Shown here: positions 17,932 to 26,522 of the stretch, one piece after another
How the letters are laid out: each line of letters begins with the position of its first letter
How positions within the stretch are numbered: the first letter of the stretch is position 1
Source: Candidatus Schekmanbacteria bacterium
GTDB taxonomy: Bacteria > SZUA-182
Length of the DNA stretch: 49,444 nucleotides
Assembly: GCA_016235675.1 (NCBI GenBank)
Contig: JACRJN010000069.1
Coordinates: 1-49,444, forward strand
Direction of reading: 5' to 3'
Translations under genes and position numbers: made by a program
Notes under the pieces: model-generated
Databases searched by the model: none
What the model was told of the DNA's origin: nothing
Seen by the model: the letters and a program-made list of their open reading frames with translations, nothing else

Positions 17932-19647
17932 TTATCGGGGCGAACATTCAAAAAAACAAAACGGGTCTTTCCGGGTAAAAACATCCTGCCCGAAACCGTA
18001 GGAAACAGCCGGACAACCGCCGCAGGCGTGGCGGATCGGGCAAGCCTTACAAGCCGCACAGCCGGTACGGTATTTATCCGCTTGTGCGCCATCATAAATC
18101 TGGGCTAGTTTTTGCCGGGTAAGATTGCCCAAAGGCGAGGGGAATTTCCGGCAGGCGTGTACCTCGCCGTCAGGCAAGACCACGAGGAAGTTAAAAGCCG
18201 CTCCGCAGCCGTAACCGGTACAGCCGCCGGAAAGCCGGCCATCATCCCGGTAATTCAGGATATTAAACAAATTATCCTTAAAGGTTAAAATGGGATTGGC
18301 TGAACCGGCCTTTTTATAGGATTTTAGAAAGCGTTCATAATCTTCTTGGCCCGGCAGGTTCAAACCCGCCCCATTCCCCACCCGGGACAAACGATTGAAG
18401 GTAAAAAAATCGGCCCATCCCCTCAATTGTTCGGCCAGAGGCAGCACCTGATCGAGGTTATCTCCCGTTAAGGTAAGCATAACATGGGATGTAATCCCCC
18501 ACTTTTTCAAAACGTTGAGAAAACCCAGCGCCTTTTCATAATGCCCCTGTCCGCGCACCTGATCATTATGATCCTTCAAGCCCTCTAAGCTGACCTGATA
18601 AAAGCGCGGGCGCTGTATGGCCAACATTTTTTCTAAAAGCGATTCTTTAACCGGATTGCCCAAAACAGAGGTACTGAATCCATAATCGGAAGCGGCCTGA
18701 TAGAGTTCAAAAAAATGGGGATAAAAAAAGGGGTTGCCGCCGGTAAAGCCGACATGCCCGTCCACCCAGCGCTCCCGGCAGAAATCATCCAGATCGGCTA
18801 AGATTTTCAAGGATTGGGAAAGGCTTAAGGGGGTATAATTATAACGATCGTAGCAATGCTTACAATTCTGTTCACAAACATTGGTTAAATGCCATTGCAG
18901 GGAAAAGACCGGTGCTGAGAGCGCTTCTTCTGGAATCGGCAATTTTGCACCGAAATTGGCGGGATTACGACGGATGCGGGAGGGAGGGGTTAATAAAACG
19001 CCTTGCTGGATTTCCCGCCGGATAATCTTTTTTATTGTTCCGACCGTTACCTGGTTGGCTTGGGCGGCTGCCTGAAAAGAAATGTTTTCCGTAACTATTT
19101 TAAGGGCCAGTAAATCTTCACCCTGGGCTTTCCGGAGTTGCACTGATTTACGGCTTTCATCCCACCAGACGAGAACATATTGTTCCCCTAGGTGCGGGAT
19201 GACCGGCTCTGCTAAAAATTTATCAAAATCATCGGCTAATTGCCAGGATAAATGCAGCAGTTCAAGATCGGGGTTTACCATCAATTGCGCGATATTTATT
19301 AAGGACTTATTCCTGCCATTGATTTGCCCCGTAGCGTCATTGCGAGGCAGCCTTATCGCCGAAGCAATTTCATCCACACGCATGGAGATTGCTTCGCTCC
19401 GCTCGCAATGACACTTCGGGGTCTCCCTATTGCTACGCGACCAATTGATTTGCCAAAAGGCGCGCTCGATAGCAGCCAAATCGGCTAAATACGGAACAAG
19501 CCCTGCCTGAATCTTTTGGGTTAAAAATTCCGGAAAATCCGGAGCGTCCGGCCTATTCCCTTCAGAAAACAATTCTCTCCAGGCGTTCCCGCCCAATATT
19601 TTATAACAGCGCGGATAAATATTTTCCAAAGAGTTCAAGCACATCAA
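17932..19647 (-). CDS. Radical SAM/SPASM peptide maturase, resembling selenobiotic-family (SbtM-type) maturases; carries an in-frame palindromic repeat insertion
   Basis: CEQNCKHCY (CxxxCxxC), SPASM-like Cys cluster CAACKACPIRHACGGCP; adjacent SbtA-like precursor. Confidence 0.75.
   Translation of the reverse strand: MMCLNSLENIYPRCYKILGGNAWRELFSEGNRPDAPDFPEFLTQKIQAGLVPYLADLAAIERAFWQINWSRSNRETPKCHCERSEAISMRVDEIASAIRLPRNDATGQINGRNKSLINIAQLMVNPDLELLHLSWQLADDFDKFLAEPVIPHLGEQYVLVWWDESRKSVQLRKAQGEDLLALKIVTENISFQAAAQANQVTVGTIKKIIRREIQQGVLLTPPSRIRRNPANFGAKLPIPEEALSAPVFSLQWHLTNVCEQNCKHCYDRYNYTPLSLSQSLKILADLDDFCRERWVDGHVGFTGGNPFFYPHFFELYQAASDYGFSTSVLGNPVKESLLEKMLAIQRPRFYQVSLEGLKDHNDQVRGQGHYEKALGFLNVLKKWGITSHVMLTLTGDNLDQVLPLAEQLRGWADFFTFNRLSRVGNGAGLNLPGQEDYERFLKSYKKAGSANPILTFKDNLFNILNYRDDGRLSGGCTGYGCGAAFNFLVVLPDGEVHACRKFPSPLGNLTRQKLAQIYDGAQADKYRTGCAACKACPIRHACGGCPAVSYGFGQDVFTRKDPFCFFECSPR
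19318..19454. mobile_element. Type A palindromic element inserted in frame in the maturase gene
   Basis: 11-bp direct repeats ATTGATTTGCC at 19318-19328 and 19444-19454 (spacing 126 nt) around GTCATTGCGAGG...GCTCGCAATGAC (19336-19412). Confidence 0.75.
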
Positions 19648-19654
19648 CCCTATA

Positions 19655-19782
19655 ATATCATTTTCTGGTTGTCATTCCCGAATGGTGTCATCGGGAATCT
19701 GATTTTAACTGTTTGAAAAACCATATCCCCGATAAAGGCATTCGGGGATGACAGGTTGCCGTATCAACCAGAAAATGATATA
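19655..19782. repeat. Type B palindromic element
   Basis: ATATCATTTTCTGGTTG...CAACCAGAAAATGATAT perfect arms; core GTCATTCCCGAATG...CATTCGGGGATGAC. Confidence 0.9.
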
Positions 19783-19799
19783 ACGGAAAAGAAAGATTA

Positions 19800-20033
19800 T
19801 TACGAACAGGAAGTTCCGGCGCTGCAAGGCATTGCCCCGGCATTCTTGCCGGAATTTTCATGTGATGAGTGGCCTTGTTTAGGCGCCGGTTTCTCTTCGG
19901 TTACACCTTTTGCCGTGTCTCCGGTTGTCGCGGTGGTGGAAGTGGAACAGCCGTTTATCCCCGTCCCGAATCCGGCAATAAGACCGGCTAAACCGATATT
20001 TGCCAGCGTTTTCTTTAATTTCTTAGCATCCAT
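19800..20033 (-). CDS. Putative RiPP precursor resembling selenobiotic-family peptides (SbtA-type, Cys form)
   Basis: MDAKKLKKTLANIGLAGLIAGFGTGINGC leader and C-terminal CSAGTSCS*; immediately upstream of the radical SAM/SPASM gene on the same strand; ORF track start at 20045, internal ATG 20033 preferred. Confidence 0.65.
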   Translation of the reverse strand: MDAKKLKKTLANIGLAGLIAGFGTGINGCSTSTTATTGDTAKGVTEEKPAPKQGHSSHENSGKNAGAMPCSAGTSCS

Positions 20034-20083
20034 GGTAACCCCCAAAAAGTTAAGTTAAAAACTTTTATCCAGCAACAGTTTTC

Positions 20084-20112
20084 ATTGTAACGAGACAAAA
20101 AAGAAATGTCAA
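20084..20112 (-). promoter_or_regulatory. Sigma-70-like promoter for the precursor peptide gene
   Basis: Minus strand TTGACA - 17 nt - TACAAT. Confidence 0.6.
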
Positions 20113-20141
20113 GCAGCATAAAAAAATTTAACAATTTTTTC

Positions 20142-20170
20142 TTGACAAGAAGTACCGTATCTAATAATCT
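20142..20170 (+). promoter_or_regulatory. Sigma-70-like promoter for rfaE2
   Basis: TTGACA (20142-20147) - 17 nt - TAATCT (20165-20170). Confidence 0.6.
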
Positions 20171-20243
20171 GCCATAATAATTTATTCTGACTTCTGAATT
20201 CCGCCTCCCGCCTTCTCTAAATTTTAATATTTGAGGTATAGAT

Positions 20244-20741
20244 ATGCTGGCTAAAGTCAAATCCCGTACTGAACTGGTTGAAATCATTGGTCAGGCTAAA
20301 TGTGCCAGTAAAAAAACAGTGTTTACCAACGGTTGTTTCGATTTATTACATGTCGGCCACATCCGCTATCTGGCTGCGGCTAAAGCTTGCGGCGATCTGC
20401 TGGTGGTGGCGGTAAACAGCGATGCTTCGGTCAGAAGCATCAAGGGGGAGTTAAGGCCGTTGGTTCCCCAGGATCAGCGGGCGGAATTATTAGCCGCCCT
20501 GGAAATGGTGGATTATGTGGTGATTTTTGCTGAACCGGACCCCGGCGCGTTAATTAACCAATTGCGTCCCGACGTCTTGATCAAAGGCAGCGATTGGGCG
20601 GCGGATAAAATCATCGGACGGGAAACGGTGGAAGCCGACGGCGGACGGGTGGAACGCATTGCGATGGTCGCAGGCTCCTCCACTACAAATTTGATCAAAA
20701 TCATTGTCGATCGCTATGGCAGGGAAGGTAAAAATGGATAA
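20244..20741 (+). CDS. rfaE2: D-glycero-beta-D-manno-heptose 1-phosphate adenylyltransferase
   Basis: KTVFTNGCFDLLHVGHIRYLAAAKACGDLLVVAVNSDASVRSIKG...RPL. Confidence 0.92.
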   Translation: MLAKVKSRTELVEIIGQAKCASKKTVFTNGCFDLLHVGHIRYLAAAKACGDLLVVAVNSDASVRSIKGELRPLVPQDQRAELLAALEMVDYVVIFAEPDPGALINQLRPDVLIKGSDWAADKIIGRETVEADGGRVERIAMVAGSSTTNLIKIIVDRYGREGKNG

Positions 20742-21159
20742 ATACGGCTTCGGCTTGGCCTTGCTGACCGCTTGCCTGTGGGGCATTACGCCGGTGGTGG
20801 AAAAAATCGGATTAAGCAAAGTCAACCCGCTGACCGCGGTGACCATCCGCAGCCTGAGCATAAGTATTATTTCGGTGTGCTTATTAGTTATAACCGGGCA
20901 ATTTAAGGAATTAATCCGGGTGGAAAAATCCAGCTTTCTGTGTTTGGCCGCCGGGGGAATATGCGCCGGGCTGATCGGTATGTGGACCTATTTCAAAGCC
21001 TTAAAATACAACCCCGGTTCTTTGGTAGTCCCTATCGCCGCTACTTATCCGCTGATTGCCTTGCTGATGTCGGTTATTTTTCTGGGAGAAAAATTCACCT
21101 TGATCAAAGGTTTGGGAACATTGCTGATAGTCGCGGGGATCGCTTTGATCAAAGGATAA
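20734..21159 (+). CDS. EamA-family (small multidrug-resistance-like) membrane protein
   Basis: Four predicted TM segments, FGLALLTACLWGITPVVEKIGLSKV...YPLIALLMSVIFLGEKFTLIKGLGTLLIVAGI. Confidence 0.8.
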   Translation: MDKYGFGLALLTACLWGITPVVEKIGLSKVNPLTAVTIRSLSISIISVCLLVITGQFKELIRVEKSSFLCLAAGGICAGLIGMWTYFKALKYNPGSLVVPIAATYPLIALLMSVIFLGEKFTLIKGLGTLLIVAGIALIKG

Positions 21160-21190
21160 GCTTAGAATATATCCGTAAATAACTTTCCCC

Positions 21191-22321
21191 TCATAAGCTC
21201 CGAGGGGTTGGTGGTGGGCTGAAGAAATGCAGGCTGGTGGCTTTGCAGGCCGCGTAAAGGCAGCAACCGGACTGGATTTTCATGTCTTGGGCGGAATTGC
21301 TGGTAATGGTGGCAACGATTGGGATTCCCATGTCCAGGGTTACGTGAGTGATAATACCGACTTTTTCAAGAGAGATAACGGTAGCGAAAAATAGATTGCG
21401 GGCGCTGGATTGAATGGGACTGGTTGAAAGGATGATTCCCTCGGCTGGTATGAGTAAAAAACCGTTGCTGCCTGCCGGAACATCGATCGCCGAAACGGAA
21501 AACTCCAGTTCAGGAGCGGCGGCAACCCCTGAAATTTTATCAACGAGCACTACCTTTTCCCCGTTCCTCTTTCCTACCCTGGCGTTGAAAATATTATCAT
21601 GGCCGACAAATCCGGCTACAAACGGATTGACCGGCTTTTGAAAAACTTCAGTCAGCGTCCCAGCCTGAACTATTTTCCCCCCTTCCATTACTGCCACTTT
21701 GTCTCCCAGGGAAAGCGCCTCTTCCATGTCGTGGGTGATATGCAGAATGGTTTGCTCAAGTTCCTTGTGGATACGCCGCAATTCCCCCTGAATTCTTCTC
21801 TTGCTCTGCCTGTCCAAAGCACTCAATGGTTCATCCAGCAACAAAAGCTGGGGTTTTATTGCCAGCGCCCGCGCCAAAGCTACCCGCTGCTTTTCCCCGC
21901 CGGAGAGATTGATCGGATAACGTTTCATCAAATGGTCAATATTCAGGAATTCGCCCAATCTCCCAATTTGTGCCTCTATCCATTGTGATTCCCCCATTTT
22001 CCGCTTTTTCAGGCCGTAGGCGATATTCTCCTTAACTGTCAGATGAGGGAAAAGGGCATAATCCTGATAGACCATGCCTATGTTGCGTTCTTCCGGAGGC
22101 AATCCGGTCACGTCCTGTCCGGAAAACAATATTTGTCCGCTGTCTATTGGACGCAACCCGGCCAGTGCCTCCAGCAAAACCGTTTTGCCGGAACCAGTTG
22201 GCCCCAGGATAATGTAATACTCTCCTGCCCTGACTTTAAGATTGATGTCCCTGAGATTGAAGTCGTCCAACCTTAAATTCAAACCGCAAATATCGAGCAT
22301 GTTATCCTTTATACATGGCAA
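21191..22321 (-). CDS. Tungstate/molybdate ABC transporter ATPase (WtpC/ModC-like, TOBE C-terminus)
   Basis: GPTGSGKTVLLEALAGL, NLSGGEKQRVALARALA, LLLDEPLSALD; molybdopterin-like C-terminal domain. Confidence 0.85.
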   Translation of the reverse strand: MPCIKDNMLDICGLNLRLDDFNLRDINLKVRAGEYYIILGPTGSGKTVLLEALAGLRPIDSGQILFSGQDVTGLPPEERNIGMVYQDYALFPHLTVKENIAYGLKKRKMGESQWIEAQIGRLGEFLNIDHLMKRYPINLSGGEKQRVALARALAIKPQLLLLDEPLSALDRQSKRRIQGELRRIHKELEQTILHITHDMEEALSLGDKVAVMEGGKIVQAGTLTEVFQKPVNPFVAGFVGHDNIFNARVGKRNGEKVVLVDKISGVAAAPELEFSVSAIDVPAGSNGFLLIPAEGIILSTSPIQSSARNLFFATVISLEKVGIITHVTLDMGIPIVATITSNSAQDMKIQSGCCLYAACKATSLHFFSPPPTPRSL

Positions 22322-22381
22322 CTTGCTGTTAACCGCTCACATACTGGAATTATTAGTGGTAAATATGTTAATCAACGCAGG

Positions 22382-23173
22382 TTAATACATTTTTTGCCGC
22401 CGGCTTATCACCCTTAGGGTAAAAAAGATGATCAGGCAGATTGCCAGCAGAATAACCGCTACCGGTTGGGCATATTTCAGGCCAAAGGAATTGAAACGCT
22501 CGTAAATCAGAACCGGTGCAATCATGGGATGATAGGCCAAAATTACCACCGCCCCAAATTCGGAAATGCCCCGTGCCCACATCATAATTGCGCCACTGAT
22601 GATATGGCGGGATGATAAGGGTATGGTAACATCCCAGAAAACCCGTGTCGGTGTTGCTCCCAGAGTGCGGGCTACCCTTTCCAGACGGGGGTCAATGGAG
22701 CGAAAACCTTCTTTGGCGGCATTCACCAGAAAGGGCAGGCTGACAAAACTCATGGCCAGGACAATCCCGGCAGTACTGCCCATAAAACCAATCCCCCAGG
22801 AGTTAAAAATTCGTCCCAGAAAAAATTTGCGCCCGAAGACGGATAACAGTGCAATGCCCGCGGCGGTATGGGGTACGATTACCGGCAGGTCGATCAATGC
22901 CTCGGCAAATTCCTTACCCACAAAATCGTAACGGGCTAAAAAATAAGCCAGCGGTAAACCGAAAACCAGGCCGGTAATAGTGGCGTATAAAGAGGCGCGC
23001 AGGGTCAGGCCAATGGAGGCCATAACCTCCTGCTCCTGTAGGGTGGTTAGTAAAATCTGCTTGTCCGCCGAAAAAAGGACTTTGAACAGTGGTAAGGTTA
23101 TAAAAATCAACAGCACGACAGACAAAACGGCAAAAACAAAGGCCAATCCAGAATATTTTTGAATGGTTGCCAT
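22382..23173 (-). CDS. Tungstate/molybdate ABC transporter permease (WtpB/ModB-like)
   Basis: EAA-loop-like AAKEGFRSIDPRLERVARTLGATPTRVFWDVTIPLS...ISEFGAVVILAY. Confidence 0.85.
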   Translation of the reverse strand: MATIQKYSGLAFVFAVLSVVLLIFITLPLFKVLFSADKQILLTTLQEQEVMASIGLTLRASLYATITGLVFGLPLAYFLARYDFVGKEFAEALIDLPVIVPHTAAGIALLSVFGRKFFLGRIFNSWGIGFMGSTAGIVLAMSFVSLPFLVNAAKEGFRSIDPRLERVARTLGATPTRVFWDVTIPLSSRHIISGAIMMWARGISEFGAVVILAYHPMIAPVLIYERFNSFGLKYAQPVAVILLAICLIIFFTLRVISRRQKMY

Positions 23174-23194
23174 GATAAAATTTCCGTAGATAAA

Positions 23195-24232
23195 TCAGCG
23201 TGTTACTGGAACGTCTCCCTGAAAAATCTCCTGGGGCAGCTTGCTTTTATCCCCAATAACCAAAGGCGGGGAAAACGGCGGCTGACCACTCTTGGCTAGG
23301 CTGTTTCGTCCTTCCGATGAAAGCAATAATTTGACAAAAGCCTGTGCCGCTTTAGGATTAGCAGAATTCTTAGGGATGGTTACCCCATAGGCGATGGCTG
23401 TTCCCTTTTTTTCCATTGTACTGCCGGGGGTGGCGCCGTTTATCACCACCCGTGCGTGTTGGTAATACTCCTCCCTTCTGTTGGATTTGAGGTTGATTTG
23501 TTCCGGTAAAAGCATATGTAACGCCTTTTGCTGTTCACAAACCGAACGGTAGATAAAAATATAGTCCAACTCGCCTGTTTCCAGTAAAGCGATCAAATCG
23601 GTTTCCTTTGGGCGGACATTTTTGGGCGGACACTTTTCTTGCAGTTTATTATACAATTTTGGTAACTGATAAAAATGCTCGGCTAACTGCCAAAGCATCA
23701 TGGTGCGATAACCGCAAGGGTCGGCATCGGGATCAGAATGACCATATTCCACATCTTTGCGCAATAAAATCTGCGGCCAGTTCCGGGCATTGATCTCCCG
23801 CGCATATTTACTGTCCGGCCTATACATAATGGCCATTTCGTTACCGGCAAAACCGACCGCCCAAGCAGTATACCGGGGCATAAGAAGTTGCTCGATTATC
23901 GTGTAATCGGCTACGGCCAGTACGTCGCAATTACGTCCCAGTTCGGTGATTTTCCGGACTGAATTCAACGAACCTGCCGCTTCATTCAAAATGTTTACTT
24001 TCGGATATTTAGTTTTGTACATCTGGTAAATAACCTGGAATGGTGCGGCTAGTGAGCCGGCATGAAAAATCACCAAATTCCCGGAAATTTCCTCCGCCCT
24101 GCCGCCGGGGCAGAAAAGCAGGACAAAAATCAAAGTCAGAACACCGACCAGCCTGGAACACGATCTGAAAACGGCTGGAAAATACATCCTCATCCTCCAA
24201 TCTTTCATTATTGGCCGTAATTGCTGTATCAA
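23195..24232 (-). CDS. Tungstate/molybdate substrate-binding protein (WtpA-like)
   Basis: NLVIFHAGSLAAPFQVIYQMYKTKYPKVNILNEAAGSLNSVRKITELGRNCDVLAVADYTIIEQLL...FAGNEMAIMY. Confidence 0.85.
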   Translation of the reverse strand: MIQQLRPIMKDWRMRMYFPAVFRSCSRLVGVLTLIFVLLFCPGGRAEEISGNLVIFHAGSLAAPFQVIYQMYKTKYPKVNILNEAAGSLNSVRKITELGRNCDVLAVADYTIIEQLLMPRYTAWAVGFAGNEMAIMYRPDSKYAREINARNWPQILLRKDVEYGHSDPDADPCGYRTMMLWQLAEHFYQLPKLYNKLQEKCPPKNVRPKETDLIALLETGELDYIFIYRSVCEQQKALHMLLPEQINLKSNRREEYYQHARVVINGATPGSTMEKKGTAIAYGVTIPKNSANPKAAQAFVKLLLSSEGRNSLAKSGQPPFSPPLVIGDKSKLPQEIFQGDVPVTR

Positions 24233-24323
24233 ATTCGGTATAGGTATAATTGATGGTCTCGAAACAGGTCAACGAGTTAGTGGATATGTTACAACAGAAT
24301 TTCAATTGGAACAAGGCCAGATT

Positions 24324-24383
24324 TTTGTGTTGTCGGGTAAGCCAGGGGGCAGCAATGCCCTCCGGCTTACCCGACAACACAAA
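24324..24383. repeat. Perfect 20-bp-arm hairpin upstream of wtpA-like gene
   Basis: TTTGTGTTGTCGGGTAAGCC / GGCTTACCCGACAACACAAA. Confidence 0.85.
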
Positions 24384-24420
24384 GACGTTAAATCCCCTTC
24401 CCCCTAAGGGGCAATGCCAT

Positions 24421-24627
24421 ACCTGAGTTCGACACGAAAAACGTAGTCCCGTGGCTTTAGCCACGCATTTTCAGCCTTAGGCTGAGACTAAAGGCATGTT
24501 CAGTCCGAAAGGTGTGAATTAATTTGAGAAGATTTAACCATTTGTGAGTCGTTATTGCATGGCTTTGCCATGAAAATCAGCCCTAAAGGGCTGGGACTAC
24601 GATTTTTCTTATTCCGAACTCAGGTTA
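24421..24627. repeat. Type C palindromic element, second full-length copy
   Basis: ACCTGAGTTCGACACG...CCGAACTCAGGTTA; internal sequence nearly identical to 11566-11773. Confidence 0.9.
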
Positions 24628-24630
24628 GTT

Positions 24631-24790
24631 AAGGGGTTCTGCGCAATTCCCATTTCTTGTCATTCCCGAATGGTGTTATCCCCGATAAAAACATTCGGGG
24701 AGGAATCTGGTTTAAAAACAACACAATATCCCCGATAAAGGCATTCGGGGATGACAAAATGAGACATATAAACAGTTGCGGCACAGCCCC
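24631..24790. repeat. Type B palindromic element(s), rearranged
   Basis: TTGTCATTCCCGAATGGTGTTATC...CCCCGATAAAGGCATTCGGGGATGACAAAATG. Confidence 0.75.
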
Positions 24791-24828
24791 TAAAGCCCTG
24801 CGCTACGTTTTAAGTCAACCACCCCGGC

Positions 24829-26142
24829 CTAAGGTTTGAACGGCCAAAAGCACCCGAAAAACGATTTTGAGGGTGCGGGAAGATTTAGCAACTCCTGAGA
24901 CTGATGCAGCAAAACCTCCGGTAAAATTTCCGGCTCCTTGATTTCTTTTCTGAAGGGCGGCAATTCCACCACTTCCGGATTAAGCGGCAGATCCTCGGCA
25001 GGAACACGTTTTATCGTGGAATATCGATCCAGATCAATCCAGCCGCCGATTTTATTGCCCCCGGCGGAGTAAGTGGACTCCCGAAGACTAAGCGCACCCG
25101 GCCCAAGCCCTGAATATTTATGTGGATCGGAAACATCCAGTTTGGCGCTTTCCAACAAATCGCCCTCCATTATAATCTGATTCAGATTCAACCGGCTGAA
25201 AATTTCATTGCGCAAGACCGTGGCCTGAGAGGCGTTTAACTCAAGCGCAACCGATATTCCCGAAGCGATCTGGTTGAAAGCGATATAGGCTTTGGAACCG
25301 CGTTTAATGGTTACCCCGTCGGCCGCGTTATCCACAATCTTATTTTCAATAATCCAGGCTTCCGAATTTTCATCTACACTAATCCCAACCGTTGTATTGT
25401 CAATAATTTGATTCTTTCTGATGATGGCTTTGCCGCCCTTGACAACCGGCACGCCGGTTAGTTTGTTTCTATAAATCATATTCTCTACTATCACCGCCTT
25501 GGCGCTATCCTTGGAAGCCACCCCGACCCCGTTATTGAATATCCGGTTGTTCTCAATTAAAGGCGACGCATTATCCGTGCAGGCCACCCCGGCATTGGCA
25601 TTGCTGTAAATGTCGTTATCACGAATAATCGCCCTGGAGAACTCGCCCAGATTGGCGATTCCCGCTCCGCCGTTGCCGTATACCTTGTTGTGGACAATCA
25701 AGGGATTGGTCAAAAAGGTTTCCGAGTGAATGCCTATTCCGGTATAGCAGTTATCGCAAATCCAATTGTCCGTAATAAACGGCCCGCCCCTGGTGATCAT
25801 AATAGCGTGTCCGACCCCGGCACCCCTTGCCCCGGTAATGGTAAACCCTGTCAGCAGGCAATTACCGTCAATATCGATAATCGGATCGGGCGCTCCGTCT
25901 CTGTCATCGGTAAGAATGGTCACATCCGCCCCGGAACCTACCAGATTGCGCCCGTCCCTCAAGATAAGATTTTCGTAATATACCCCCGGTGCCACCTTGA
26001 TACTGTCCCCCCGATCCGCCAGATCGATAGCTTGCTGGATGGATTCATACTCCTGGGGGACATATAAAATTTTAGCTTCCAACGCCCCGCTGCATAAGAT
26101 AAGCGTTAAAGAGAGAAAAAATATTTTAAATTTTTCAAACAT
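24829..26142 (-). CDS. Exported right-handed parallel beta-helix repeat protein (NosD/pectate-lyase-like fold)
   Basis: Signal peptide; YESIQQAIDLADRGDSIKVAPGVYYENLIL; repeated IIxxNxIxxN ladders. Confidence 0.85.
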   Translation of the reverse strand: MFEKFKIFFLSLTLILCSGALEAKILYVPQEYESIQQAIDLADRGDSIKVAPGVYYENLILRDGRNLVGSGADVTILTDDRDGAPDPIIDIDGNCLLTGFTITGARGAGVGHAIMITRGGPFITDNWICDNCYTGIGIHSETFLTNPLIVHNKVYGNGGAGIANLGEFSRAIIRDNDIYSNANAGVACTDNASPLIENNRIFNNGVGVASKDSAKAVIVENMIYRNKLTGVPVVKGGKAIIRKNQIIDNTTVGISVDENSEAWIIENKIVDNAADGVTIKRGSKAYIAFNQIASGISVALELNASQATVLRNEIFSRLNLNQIIMEGDLLESAKLDVSDPHKYSGLGPGALSLRESTYSAGGNKIGGWIDLDRYSTIKRVPAEDLPLNPEVVELPPFRKEIKEPEILPEVLLHQSQELLNLPAPSKSFFGCFWPFKP

Positions 26143-26156
26143 AATCTTTCCCCCTC

Positions 26157-26301
26157 AATGCTGTTGACTTAAGATGTTGGTGTTGTCATCCCCGAATGCC
26201 TTTATCGGGGATATGGTGTTGAATTTAAAACCAGATTCCCGATAAAGGCATTCGGGAATGACAAAATGGGAGTTGCGCAAACCCCTTAAGTCAACAGCAT
26301 T
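26157..26301. repeat. Composite palindromic element: AATGCTGTTGACTTAAG arms around type B core
   Basis: AATGCTGTTGACTTAAG...CTTAAGTCAACAGCATT with GTCATCCCCGAATGCC...GGCATTCGGGAATGAC. Confidence 0.9.
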
Positions 26302-26522
26302 GCCCCCCGCAGATAATCACCTTTGCATATAAAGTATCACTTATGAACTATAATTTCAAGCCGTTATTCCCGTTAAAAAATCATTCTCCCGATTAAACTT
26401 CTGGAAATATCTTGAGTTATCAATTAACAAATGTTATATTTAAAAGTAAGTGGAAAAATATATTCGGGCCGGGGGGGAAAAAGGCCCCCAGACTATCGTT
26501 TACATTAAGGAGTTAACACCAT

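Noticed and set aside
19800-19802. Selenocysteine (TGA) readthrough at the end of the SbtA-like peptide
   Set aside because: The stop codon is TAA and no SECIS-like need is apparent; the peptide appears to be a Cys form.
19756-20058. 100-aa plus ORF opposite the RiPP precursor
   Set aside because: Antisense to the better supported precursor, which has its own promoter, leader and maturase context.
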